Shown: positions 1 to 5,632, numbered from the stretch's first letter. The stretch: DNA of 5,865 nt from DASUFH01 sp036274645 (GCA_036274645.1 DASUFH010000051.1:1-5865), one strand, 5' to 3'. Notes: generated by a model not told the origin, from the letters alone. Numbers and translations are program-made.

Positions 1-501
1 GGTCGACGTATGGATCACCATGCCGTTTTCGGCGCGACACTGCGATTGGTCGACACCCCAGCGCGCCGCGGCTGCCTGAAGCAGCATGTCGCGCGCGGCC
101 GCGCCGGCGCGGCGCATTGGCGTCCATGACGTGCGGATCGCCTGGCTGCCGAACGTGCCCTGCGTCGCTCCGCCATAAAACGTTGGATTGATCGGCGCAA
201 ACTCGGTCCGCACCCTGGACCAGTCGCAGTGGAGTTCTTCGGCCAGAAGCATCGCGATGGACGTTTCGGTCCCCTGTCCGTTCTCCGGCTTATGCACGAT
301 CAGCGTGACGACATCATCTGCGCCAATGTGGATGAACGCGCTGGGCGGAACCGCTGCGCCGGCGCCCCCCCGGCCGCCTCGCGCGCCACCCTGGCCGGCG
401 GCCTGCCCTGCCGGGAACAGTCCCAGCATGAGTCCACCGGCGGCCGTGACGCCCGTCTTCAGGAAGTCGCGGCGGTCGATTTTTCGGATCGTGGCGCTCA
501 T
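1..501 (-). CDS. iorB: Molybdopterin-binding oxidoreductase subunit, IorB-like, N-terminal part (runs off left edge)
   Basis: This is the N-terminal part of the large subunit of a xanthine dehydrogenase-family hydroxylase, closest by recollection to isoquinoline 1-oxidoreductase beta subunit. Family members use molybdenum cofactor to hydroxylate N-heterocycles or oxidise aldehydes, and pass electrons to a 2Fe-2S subunit. The frame is open from the ATG at 501 to base 1, giving 167 codons; the full family length is about 700 residues. Residues 10-17 read RRDFLKTG, a twin-arginine Tat signal, followed by a hydrophobic AAGGLMLGLF stretch and a Gly/Ala-rich linker at about 32-50, so export of the folded cofactor-loaded enzyme is expected. 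The mature part contains HKPENGQGTET and FYGGATQGTFGSQAI, both typical of this family. The start is supported by a strong Shine-Dalgarno AAGGAGG at 508-514, six bases upstream. No 2Fe-2S (IorA) gene lies upstream, where the tRNA sits; it could be beyond the left edge. The substrate cannot be inferred. Confidence 0.85.
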   Translation of the reverse strand, partial: MSATIRKIDRRDFLKTGVTAAGGLMLGLFPAGQAAGQGGARGGRGGAGAAVPPSAFIHIGADDVVTLIVHKPENGQGTETSIAMLLAEELHCDWSRVRTEFAPINPTFYGGATQGTFGSQAIRTSWTPMRRAGAAARDMLLQAAAARWGVDQSQCRAENGMVIHTST

Positions 502-507
502 CGGCAG

Positions 508-514
508 CCTCCTT
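508..514 (-). promoter_or_regulatory. Shine-Dalgarno site of the IorB-like gene
   Basis: On the minus strand this reads AAGGAGG, a near-perfect anti-16S match, six bases before the ATG at 501. It fixes the start of the IorB-like gene. Confidence 0.8.
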
Positions 515-560
515 CATCTCGCGATAAATATCGGCAATGGAAATCTTGACGGAGAAAGGA

Positions 561-634
561 TACGCCCGAGAGGATTCGAACCTCTGACCTATGGCTCCGG
601 AGGCCATCGCTCTATCCAGCTGAGCTACGGGCGC
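561..634 (-). tRNA. tRNA-Arg (anticodon CCG)
   Basis: A complete 74-nt cloverleaf is seen on the minus strand: acceptor GCGCCCG paired with CGGGCGT, D-arm GCTC/GAGC, anticodon stem ATGGC/GCCAT around the loop CTCCGGA, variable AGGTC, T-arm AGAGG/CCTCT around TTCGAAT, and discriminator A. The anticodon at loop positions 3-5 is CCG, so it reads CGG arginine codons. The 3' CCA is not encoded; the bases after the discriminator are TCC. The outermost pair is G1-U72 rather than the expected G-C, which is discussed in the findings. It lies 59 bp upstream of the IorB-like gene in the same direction and could share its transcript. Confidence 0.96.
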
Positions 635-644
635 GGACTTAAGT

Positions 645-673
645 CTTTTAACCTAATTGGCGGTGGGTTGCAA
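645..673 (-). promoter_or_regulatory. Possible promoter of tRNA-Arg
   Basis: On the minus strand TTGCAA (668-673) and TAAAAG (645-650) are separated by 17 bp. Each matches the sigma-70 consensus at four of six positions. The predicted start would lie only a few bases before the tRNA 5' end at 634. A perfect 10-bp palindrome, GACTTAAGTC at 636-645, overlaps the expected start region. The matches are modest, so this is tentative. Confidence 0.35.
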
Positions 674-686
674 CCTGCGGCTGTGG

Positions 687-791
687 TCCCGCCTGCTGTA
701 GGGGCGGTCTAGGACGGCCCACGATCTCGAAAGCTGTGCTTTCCGAGACATTGTGGGCCGTCCATAGACCGCCCCAACAAGGCAGACGGGG
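687..791. repeat. Dispersed palindromic repeat, copy A (about 105 bp)
   Basis: This is a long imperfect palindrome. The left arm carries GGGGCGGTCTAGGACGGCCC (701-720), and the right arm is its near reverse complement (about 752-775). The tip holds TCTCGAAAG against CTTTCCGAGA around a short loop. The outer edges read like CCCGTCTGC and its complement. The same layout and core words recur in copy B at 1721-1823. It sits between the tRNA and the end of the P-II gene. No reading frame in it looks like a real protein. The rest of the gap, 792-908, holds only a T run at 822-828 and no gene that I can support. Such elements are REP-like or derived from a non-autonomous mobile element; which of the two is not visible here. 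Confidence 0.8.
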
Positions 792-908
792 GCGTGGGGA
801 AGGCGGGCCCCCCGATCGCGCTTTTTTTGTTCACCTGGACCAACGCGCCGGCCGGCACGGTCCGCTTCGCCGTTCATATGCCGGATCCCGACGTTTCCAT
901 TTGTTCAG

Positions 909-928
909 GCGTCCCCAGTCGGGGTCGC
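909..928 (-). terminator. Possible terminator hairpin of the P-II gene
   Basis: The sequence forms a GCG/CGC plus CCCC/GGGG stem with one T-T mismatch and a four-base loop, AGTC. It begins two bases past the stop codon of the minus-strand P-II gene. No U-tract follows on that strand, so it may be only a 3'-stabilising hairpin or a weak terminator. Confidence 0.3.
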
Positions 929-930
929 GT

Positions 931-1257
931 TCAGATGTCCATGAAGCCGGTGCGCACGTTGTAGCTCTGCTCCACCGGAAGAATGAAGATCCGTCCATCG
1001 CCGATCTCTCCGGTACGCGCGCTTTTAGTGACGACCTTGATGATGTCGTCGACCCAGCTGTCGTCCGTGAGAATCTCGATGAGGACCTTGGTCAGGAGAG
1101 GGACCGAGTATTCGACGCCGCGATACACCAGTCGGTGACCCTTTTGGCGGCCAAACCCGCGTACTTCGTGGATGGTAATGCCGTCAATGACGCTTTCCAG
1201 GCTGTCGACCACTTCATCCAGTTTGTCGGGCCGTACGATGCATTGAATTAACTTCAT
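931..1257 (-). CDS. glnB: P-II family nitrogen regulatory protein (GlnB/GlnK type)
   Basis: This is a cytoplasmic trimeric P-II signal protein that senses ATP/ADP and 2-oxoglutarate and binds targets such as glutamine synthetase-modifying enzymes, ammonium channels or others. It has 108 residues; the usual length is about 112. The family hallmarks are present: an N-terminal MKLIQCIVRPDKLDEV strand-helix, EVRGFGRQKGH before the T-loop, and YRGVEY, in which Tyr50 corresponds to the uridylylated Tyr51 of E. coli GlnB. The C-terminal signature TGEIGDGRIFI at about residues 82-92 carries the nucleotide-binding loop, followed by RTG. The start ATG at 1257 has GAGG nine bases upstream. There is no amtB or glnA next to it, so GlnB cannot be told from GlnK, and the symbol is given at family level. 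It is divergent from the ABM-domain gene. Whether it is uridylylated is inferred only from the conserved tyrosine. Confidence 0.93.
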   Translation of the reverse strand: MKLIQCIVRPDKLDEVVDSLESVIDGITIHEVRGFGRQKGHRLVYRGVEYSVPLLTKVLIEILTDDSWVDDIIKVVTKSARTGEIGDGRIFILPVEQSYNVRTGFMDI

Positions 1258-1261
1258 CGTG

Positions 1262-1289
1262 TTGAACCTCGAAAGCTGAAAGTATAGTT
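1262..1289 (+). promoter_or_regulatory. Predicted sigma-70-type promoter for the ABM-domain gene
   Basis: TTGAAC (1262-1267) and TATAGT (1284-1289) are separated by 16 bp. The -10 box matches five of six consensus bases and the -35 box four of six. Transcription would begin near 1296, leaving a leader of about 45 nt before the ATG at 1341. The leader contains a short ACCCG/CGGGT inverted repeat at 1290-1308. Confidence 0.45.
1281..1286 (-). promoter_or_regulatory. Predicted -10 element of the P-II gene
   Basis: The minus strand reads TATACT, five of six consensus bases, about 24 bp upstream of the P-II start codon. It overlaps the plus-strand -10 TATAGT on the same AGTATAGT core, so the two divergent promoters could not both be occupied at once. 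No good -35 box is visible, so an activator may be needed. Confidence 0.35.
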
Positions 1290-1340
1290 ACCCGGACCCG
1301 GAGCGGGTATTCGGAAAAAACACTACAGGGAGTTCAGAAC

Positions 1341-1706
1341 ATGGCCACTAACGATACGTGTTGCACGATCGTTCCGTATTTCAAGGTTCACGTCGGCCAG
1401 ATGCCGGCCTTCGAGGCTTTGTGCGAGCAGTTTGTGGAGAAGGCGCGGACCGAGCCGAAGTGTCTCTTTTACGGATTCAGTTTTGACGGAGATCACGCGC
1501 ACTGCCGCGAAGGTTACGTCGACGCCGAAAGCGCCCTGGCGCATCTGGACAATGTCGGGGCGTTGCTCCAGGAGTTTTTCAAGATCTCCGACGTCGTGCG
1601 TCTGGAAATCCACGGTCCGGAGCAGGAACTGTCCAAACTTCGTGGCCCCTTGTCCGGCCTTAACCCGCAGTTCTACACGCTGAAATACGGATTCCGGAAT
1701 TCGTAA
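1341..1706 (+). CDS. ABM-domain (antibiotic biosynthesis monooxygenase-like) small protein
   Basis: This is a 121-residue cytoplasmic protein that looks like a dimeric alpha-beta barrel of the ABM superfamily. Residues 8-35 (CTIVPYFKVHVGQMPAFEAL and onward) give the first strand and helix. YGFSFDGDHAHCREGYVDAESALAHL at about 44-69 gives the central strands and second helix, and RLEIHGP begins the C-terminal part. Members of this fold include quinol monooxygenases, haem-degrading enzymes and many proteins with no known activity, so the name describes the fold and not a proven reaction. The ATG at 1341 follows AGGGAG (1327-1332) by eight bases. It is a single gene, divergent from the P-II gene and convergent with the glycosyltransferase. 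It ends 14 bp before palindromic repeat copy B, which may also stop its transcript. Confidence 0.75.
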   Translation: MATNDTCCTIVPYFKVHVGQMPAFEALCEQFVEKARTEPKCLFYGFSFDGDHAHCREGYVDAESALAHLDNVGALLQEFFKISDVVRLEIHGPEQELSKLRGPLSGLNPQFYTLKYGFRNS

Positions 1707-1720
1707 GGAAGAATTTGAGC

Positions 1721-1823
1721 CCCCGTCTGCTTGCCGGGGCGGTCTATGACCGCCCGACGTTTTGGAAGTGTAACCCCTCCGAAACACTGGGCGGTCATGG
1801 CCCGCCCCTACAAGCAGACGGGG
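1721..1823. repeat. Dispersed palindromic repeat, copy B (about 103 bp)
   Basis: The left arm 1721-1765 and right arm 1779-1823 are near reverse complements. The outer CCCCGTCTGCTTG pairs exactly with CAAGCAGACGGGG, followed by GGGGCGGTCTATGACCGCCC (1737-1756) and its slightly diverged partner. About 13 bp at the tip are unpaired. The core is the same family as copy A (687-791). It lies between the convergent ends of the ABM-domain gene and the glycosyltransferase, where so strong a stem would also act as a transcription barrier in both directions. No reading frame in it looks like a real protein. Confidence 0.85.
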
Positions 1824-1843
1824 ACCCAAAACGTTGGGGGGCT

Positions 1844-2608
1844 CTACCGGCCGACTTCTTCCCGGCTTCTTTCAATCTCCCGCAGCTTGATCGCCCGCAG
1901 CCACGCCGCGTGCGCGGACAGCGCGGCGTAGGTCAGGCCCGCATGCCCGTCGAGCCATGCGCCTTTGATCCCGACCCGCACCAGCAGCTCCCAGGCCGGC
2001 CGCAGATGATCCAGCGGCGAAAAGCGACGGCCGCGCGCAAACTGTTCTTCCGCGGCCAGCGTGGAATATCGGTTGCACTTTTCGAGGTACTCATCGAGGG
2101 TCGGAAACGAAAGGTGTTCCAGCGGATGCTTCAGACGTCCAACCGCGCCCTGCACCTCGATGCGTTCGTGGACCCTCAGGCTGCGCAGCGTTCCGCGCTC
2201 CCGGCGAAACAGGCGCAGCACCCAGTCATTGCCCTGGCCTCCAAAACGGAGATGCCGGCGCAGAAAGTAGAAATTCCGGCGCACTTCGAAGCCCGCCTCC
2301 GGCCGGTCGTCGCGGATGACCGCGCGGATTTCATCCGCCAGCGCCGGCGTGACGCGTTCATCCGCGTCAATTGAAAGCGCCCAGTCGCCGCCGGTCTGGT
2401 CGAGGGCGAACTGTTTTTGCGCGCCGTATCCAGCGAAGTCGTGGACGATCACCCGCGCGCCCATGCGGCGGCAGATTTCCGCGGTGTCGTCTTCCGAGTG
2501 GCTGTCCACCACGACCATTTCATCGGCCAGGCCGGTAACGCTTTCCAGACAGCCGGCGATGTCTGCGGACTCATTCTTCGTGATGACAAAAACGCTGAGC
2601 TGCGGCAT
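1844..2608 (-). CDS. Family 2 glycosyltransferase, WaaE/KdtX-like (LPS core or glycan assembly)
   Basis: This is an inverting GT-A sugar transferase of 254 residues, acting at the cytoplasmic face of the inner membrane on a lipid-linked or LPS-core acceptor. The first strand is LSVFVITKNE. Then VVVDSHSEDDT (residues 32-42) gives the nucleotide-sugar-binding Asp, and LSIDADE (78-84) gives the DxD metal site. The intervening GYGAQKQFAL is typical of the WaaE/KdtX-like LPS core transferases. The C-terminal part (about 165-254) is basic and partly hydrophobic and would lie on the membrane. Length fits the family. The ATG at 2608 was chosen; a GTG at 2614 would add two residues. Neither has a clear Shine-Dalgarno, and a -10-like TAGAAT at 2617-2622 suggests a leaderless start. 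It is divergent from aroK. There is no LPS gene cluster around it, so donor and acceptor are unknown. Confidence 0.88.
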   Translation of the reverse strand: MPQLSVFVITKNESADIAGCLESVTGLADEMVVVDSHSEDDTAEICRRMGARVIVHDFAGYGAQKQFALDQTGGDWALSIDADERVTPALADEIRAVIRDDRPEAGFEVRRNFYFLRRHLRFGGQGNDWVLRLFRRERGTLRSLRVHERIEVQGAVGRLKHPLEHLSFPTLDEYLEKCNRYSTLAAEEQFARGRRFSPLDHLRPAWELLVRVGIKGAWLDGHAGLTYAALSAHAAWLRAIKLREIERSREEVGR

Positions 2609-2616
2609 CCGCACGC

Positions 2617-2643
2617 ATTCTAATGTCGTTCACCGGATGTGAA
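2617..2643 (-). promoter_or_regulatory. Predicted promoter of the glycosyltransferase gene
   Basis: On the minus strand TTCACA (2638-2643, five of six) and TAGAAT (2617-2622, five of six) are separated by 15 bp, which is shorter than optimal. The predicted start falls near 2610, essentially at the ATG at 2608, so the mRNA would have almost no leader. The -35 box is inside the palindrome at 2628-2644. Confidence 0.35.
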
Positions 2644-2644
2644 C
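2628..2644. promoter_or_regulatory. Perfect 6-5-6 palindrome, possible operator (GT side)
   Basis: GTTCAC-CGGAT-GTGAAC is a perfect inverted repeat with a 5-bp spacer, covering the predicted -35 box of the glycosyltransferase promoter. It shares the word CCGGATGT with the second palindrome at 2722-2738. Its size suits a dimeric helix-turn-helix regulator, but the binding protein is unknown. Confidence 0.4.
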
Positions 2645-2720
2645 ACGGTTTGCTTTCCCTCTCGAAAAAAGACTTCAACGATTGGCGCCGGGCGCCGGTA
2701 ATAGTTTCAAGAAAGGCGGC

Positions 2721-2748
2721 CGGACATTCCGGATGTCCAAAATACAAT
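2721..2748 (+). promoter_or_regulatory. Predicted promoter of the aroK operon
   Basis: CGGACA (2721-2726, four of six) and TACAAT (2743-2748, five of six) are separated by 16 bp. The predicted start is at about 2755, which is the first base of the proposed GTG start of aroK. This predicts a leaderless message and fits the lack of a properly spaced Shine-Dalgarno. Confidence 0.45.
2722..2738. promoter_or_regulatory. Perfect 6-5-6 palindrome, possible operator (aroK side)
   Basis: GGACAT-TCCGG-ATGTCC is a perfect inverted repeat with the same arm and spacer length as the one at 2628-2644. It overlaps the -35 box and spacer of the predicted aroK promoter, so a bound protein would compete with RNA polymerase. 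This is inference from position only. Confidence 0.4.
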
Positions 2749-2754
2749 AGGGCG

Positions 2755-3258
2755 GTGCGCAGGATTTATCTGATCGGATTCATGGGGGCGGGGAAGACCA
2801 CTGTAGGGCGAGCTCTGGCCGCGTTGCTTCACTGGGAGTTTGTCGACCTGGATGCGGAGATCGAACGGGAGCAGGGCATAACCATCCGCGAGATCTTCGA
2901 GAAACTCGGCGAGCCGCGCTTCCGTCAGATCGAGCGCGAAACCCTCAAGACCGTTTCGAAACGTACAGATGCGGTCATCGCGGTCGGTGGCGGCGCCTAC
3001 ATCGATCCGGAGAACCGGGCAATCGCGGATTCCGCCGGCCTGACGGTGTGGTTAAAAGTATCGTTCGCAAATGCGGTGAGTCGTGTGACAATAGGCGGAG
3101 CGCGGCCTCTATTTCAGGATCGTGAAAAAGCCGAGCGGTTGTATCACGACCGGCTGCCGTTTTACCGGCGAGCCCGGCTTCATGTATCCGCGGATGGCGA
3201 GTCTCCCGAGGCGATTGCCCGTGAGATCGACGCGCTCATTGCTCCATACCGTTCATGA
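2755..3258 (+). CDS. aroK: Shikimate kinase
   Basis: This cytoplasmic enzyme phosphorylates shikimate to shikimate 3-phosphate with ATP, in the pathway to chorismate and aromatic amino acids. It has 167 residues; the family has about 165-175. The P-loop is GFMGAGKT (8-15). Asp33 in FVDLDAEIE and Arg57 in RFRQIE are the shikimate-binding positions, with GGG at 78-80. The lid arginine is Arg117 in ARPLF, and Arg133 in RLPFYRR is the late substrate-binding arginine, so the active site looks complete. The GTG at 2755 is preferred because it puts the P-loop at the usual place. The in-frame ATG at 2623 would add 44 residues unlike the family and would cover both the promoter and the palindromes. 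There is no well-spaced Shine-Dalgarno; a leaderless start is proposed. Its stop overlaps the next start (ATGA at 3255-3258), so it heads a coupled operon. Confidence 0.94.
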   Translation: MRRIYLIGFMGAGKTTVGRALAALLHWEFVDLDAEIEREQGITIREIFEKLGEPRFRQIERETLKTVSKRTDAVIAVGGGAYIDPENRAIADSAGLTVWLKVSFANAVSRVTIGGARPLFQDREKAERLYHDRLPFYRRARLHVSADGESPEAIAREIDALIAPYRS

Positions 3259-3884
3259 GAACTGCTGCATCGCTGCTTCTGTTTCTCACTGTATCCGCTG
3301 TTAAAGGCGCTGCCCCGGCCGGGCCTGTGGACGTCAGGACCGAATCCGCTCGCTTTACGATCCTGCAGGATGGAAAAAAGATCGGGCAGGAGGACTTCTC
3401 GATCAGCACGCGTCGCGGCGGCGGATATATCGCGGAAGCAACGACGAAGCTGAAAGATGAATCGACCCCGATCAAATGCCGCATGGAGCTGGACGATCAG
3501 TTGCGGCCGATTTCGTACGAGTACCACAAGGGAACAGGCGTCATTAAGATGAAGATCGACACGCCGCTCAGCGAATATGAAACGGGCAACGGCGATAAAA
3601 CCGCCAGCGTCAGTTTTCGATTTCCTGAGGACGGCTTCATTGTCGATCACAACTTCTTTCACCACATTGAATTACTTCTCTACAAAGTCGGCCGGAAGGC
3701 CGGCGAGACTGCCATCGTTGTGCCGCAAAACATGACCCTGGGGTCGGTGACGGTCCGTCCAAAAGACAGTCGAACATTTGATCTCGAGATGGGAGATGTC
3801 AAGATGCAGGCCACGATTGATCCGAATGACGGACGTCTGTTGCGTTTAACCGCTCCTGCCGCAAAGGTGGTCATCGAGCGGTGA
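3255..3884 (+). CDS. Exported protein of unknown function
   Basis: I do not recognise the family with confidence. The protein has 209 residues and begins with a Sec signal peptide: a short basic start, a hydrophobic stretch LLLFLTVSAV, and a likely cleavage near AAPAG at about 18-23. The mature part is rich in alternating strand patterns (for example SARFTILQDGKKIGQEDFSIS and GYIAEATTKL) with no cysteines apart from one in PIKCRMEL. It has no visible catalytic motif, so a periplasmic beta-rich or beta-barrel-like binding domain is likely. The FTILQDGKKIG pattern resembles small exported DUF families of similar size, but I could not assign one. The ATG overlaps the aroK stop (ATGA), and its own stop overlaps the next start (GTGA), so it is translated with both neighbours. 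Its placement before a DsbD-like gene suggests an envelope role, which is inference. Confidence 0.8.
   Translation: MRTAASLLLFLTVSAVKGAAPAGPVDVRTESARFTILQDGKKIGQEDFSISTRRGGGYIAEATTKLKDESTPIKCRMELDDQLRPISYEYHKGTGVIKMKIDTPLSEYETGNGDKTASVSFRFPEDGFIVDHNFFHHIELLLYKVGRKAGETAIVVPQNMTLGSVTVRPKDSRTFDLEMGDVKMQATIDPNDGRLLRLTAPAAKVVIER
3863..3870 (+). promoter_or_regulatory. Shine-Dalgarno site of the DsbD-like gene, inside the preceding gene
   Basis: AAAGGTGG lies ten bases before the GTG at 3881, within the coding end of the upstream gene. Together with the GTGA overlap, it supports the GTG start and translational coupling. Confidence 0.55.
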
Positions 3885-5632
3885 GATTCCGGTTCCGGTT
3901 CACCCCCACCCTCCGCTGGATTGCGGCGATCGCGACGCTCAGTGTCGCCGTTGGGTGCGCCCACAAGCGGGAGGGACGGCCCACGGCGACGATAACGCCG
4001 ATGGTAGAACGCGAAGGAGTCACTCCAGGCAGCGTCTTGCGCGTTGCGCTCAAGATTGGCCTGCCGGAGGGCGTGCACACCCAGTCCAACAAGCCGCGTG
4101 ATCCGCTGCTGATTCCGACGACGTTGAAGATCGAGACGCCTGATGGTCTTGCCGTCGATGAGATCGTCTGGCCTGCCGCCACGGATCTCGCCCAGACCGG
4201 GCAGGACGAGCCACTGTCGGTTTTCGAGCAGGAGTTCCTGGTCGGCGCCGGGATCGCCATCGACCCGGCGGCGCCTGCCGGCGATCAGATGATTCCCGCG
4301 AAGTTCCGCTATCAGGCGTGCGACGAGGAGACCTGCTATCCGCCGGTCACGGCCGAAGTCCAGTGGCCTGTTCACATTGGGGCCAGCGCGGGATCGCCCG
4401 TCCATTCGGATGTGTTCAACGCGATTCCGTTCGGTCGCGGCGAAAAGCCCGGCACGGACGGGAAAACTTCCGGCGCGCCGGCGGCGAAGGTGGTGGAGAC
4501 CGCATCGGATCCCCTGGTTGCGCTCAACGATTTCCGCACTCTGGCCTCCACGGGAGGCTACCTCCGCGTGGGCGATTTTCTCGGCTTCCTGCGTAACGCT
4601 GAAAACGGCGTGGTCGAGAAAGGACTCTTCGATGGCCGCGGCCCTCTGGCCATTCTGCTCATCGTGTTCATCGGCGGCCTGGCGTTGAATCTCACGCCCT
4701 GCGTGCTGCCGATGATTCCGATCAATCTGGCCATCATCGGCGCGGGCGCCAAAGCGGGATCGCGCGGCCGGGGGTTCATCCTTGGCGCGGCCTATGGCGG
4801 CGCCATGGCCCTGGTTTACGGCGCGCTCGGCCTCATCGTGATCCTTACCGCCGGAACATTCGGAACGATCAACGCGTCGCCCTGGTTCAATATCGGCATC
4901 GCCGCCCTGTTTGTCGTGCTCGGTCTGGCCATGTTCGACATCCTGTTGATCGATTTCTCCGTCTATTCGAACTGGTTTCAGACCGATGGCAAAAGCCGGG
5001 GAAGCCTCGTGCTCGCGTTCTCCATGGGCGCGGTCGCCGCCCTGCTCGCCGGCGCGTGTGTCGCGCCTGTCGTGATCCAGGTGGTGCTGTTTGCGAGCAA
5101 CCTGTACGCTACCGGAACCACCGTCGCTCTCGCGCTGCCATTCCTGCTGGGAATCGGAATGGCCATTCCATGGCCTCTGGCCGGCGCGGGGCTCGCGTCA
5201 TTGCCCAAGCCCGGACCATGGATGACGCGCGTCAAACAGGCGTTCGGCGTCCTGATTCTCGTGACCGCCGCCTATTACGCGTATGTGGCTTACGACCTGT
5301 TTTCCAGCCGCTGGGTCGATCCTTCCGCGGTGGCGAGCGGCGTCGAACAGAAGCTGAAAGAAGGCTGGACCCCATCCCTCGAACAGGGACTGGCCCAGGC
5401 CCGCCGCGAAGGAAAACCCGTCCTGATCGACATGTGGGCGACATGGTGCAAGAACTGTCTCACCATGGACAAGACGACCTTGAACGATCCGTCCGTCGTG
5501 AAGGCGCTCGACGGATACGTGAAGATCAAGTTCCAGGCCGAAACTCCCGATGCCCCCGAGATCAAGCCGATTCTCGACCGGTTTGGCGTAATCGGACTTC
5601 CCACGTATATCGTTCTCCGGCCGAAAAGCTGA
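3881..5632 (+). CDS. dsbD: DsbD-like thiol:disulfide interchange protein, C-terminus apparently shortened
   Basis: This inner-membrane reductase carries electrons from cytoplasmic thioredoxin to periplasmic thiol proteins such as disulfide isomerases and cytochrome c maturation factors. It has 583 residues in the DsbD order. A signal peptide with a weak lipobox (VAVGC, Cys26) comes first. The periplasmic alpha domain at about 35-165 carries YQACDEETCYPP, with Cys147 and Cys152. A linker leads to about six hydrophobic membrane segments between 255 and 475, with the redox Cys274 in LTPCVLP and Cys393 in AGACVAP. The thioredoxin-like gamma domain starts near 495 with WATWCKNC (Cys523, Cys526) and the cis-Pro motif GLPT (Pro574). 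Only nine residues follow Pro574, so the last strand and helix of the thioredoxin fold are missing. E. coli DsbD has eight membrane helices; fewer are evident here. The start is a GTG overlapping the previous stop. Confidence 0.92.
   Translation: MRFRFRFTPTLRWIAAIATLSVAVGCAHKREGRPTATITPMVEREGVTPGSVLRVALKIGLPEGVHTQSNKPRDPLLIPTTLKIETPDGLAVDEIVWPAATDLAQTGQDEPLSVFEQEFLVGAGIAIDPAAPAGDQMIPAKFRYQACDEETCYPPVTAEVQWPVHIGASAGSPVHSDVFNAIPFGRGEKPGTDGKTSGAPAAKVVETASDPLVALNDFRTLASTGGYLRVGDFLGFLRNAENGVVEKGLFDGRGPLAILLIVFIGGLALNLTPCVLPMIPINLAIIGAGAKAGSRGRGFILGAAYGGAMALVYGALGLIVILTAGTFGTINASPWFNIGIAALFVVLGLAMFDILLIDFSVYSNWFQTDGKSRGSLVLAFSMGAVAALLAGACVAPVVIQVVLFASNLYATGTTVALALPFLLGIGMAIPWPLAGAGLASLPKPGPWMTRVKQAFGVLILVTAAYYAYVAYDLFSSRWVDPSAVASGVEQKLKEGWTPSLEQGLAQARREGKPVLIDMWATWCKNCLTMDKTTLNDPSVVKALDGYVKIKFQAETPDAPEIKPILDRFGVIGLPTYIVLRPKS

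Noticed and set aside
801..828. GC-rich stretch followed by seven T residues, a possible plus-strand terminator
   Set aside because: No stable stem could be drawn immediately before the T run, and no plus-strand gene lies upstream to be terminated.
736..1251. Plus-strand open frame of 171 codons antisense to the P-II gene
   Set aside because: The P-II gene on the other strand has complete family signatures; this frame is its shadow joined to repeat copy A.
1715..2374. Plus-strand open frame of 219 codons over repeat copy B and the glycosyltransferase
   Set aside because: Its first part is the translated palindrome and the rest is antisense to clear GT2 motifs. It has no family resemblance.
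2623..2754. N-terminal extension of shikimate kinase from the ATG at 2623
   Set aside because: The 44 extra residues do not resemble the family, and they cover the predicted promoter and the palindromes. The GTG at 2755 puts the P-loop in its normal place.
3680..4405. Long minus-strand open frame (241 codons) across the unknown exported gene and the start of the DsbD-like gene
   Set aside because: It is antisense to two well-supported coding regions, is Arg/Pro/Gly-biased as expected from GC-rich shadow frames, and has no recognisable domain.
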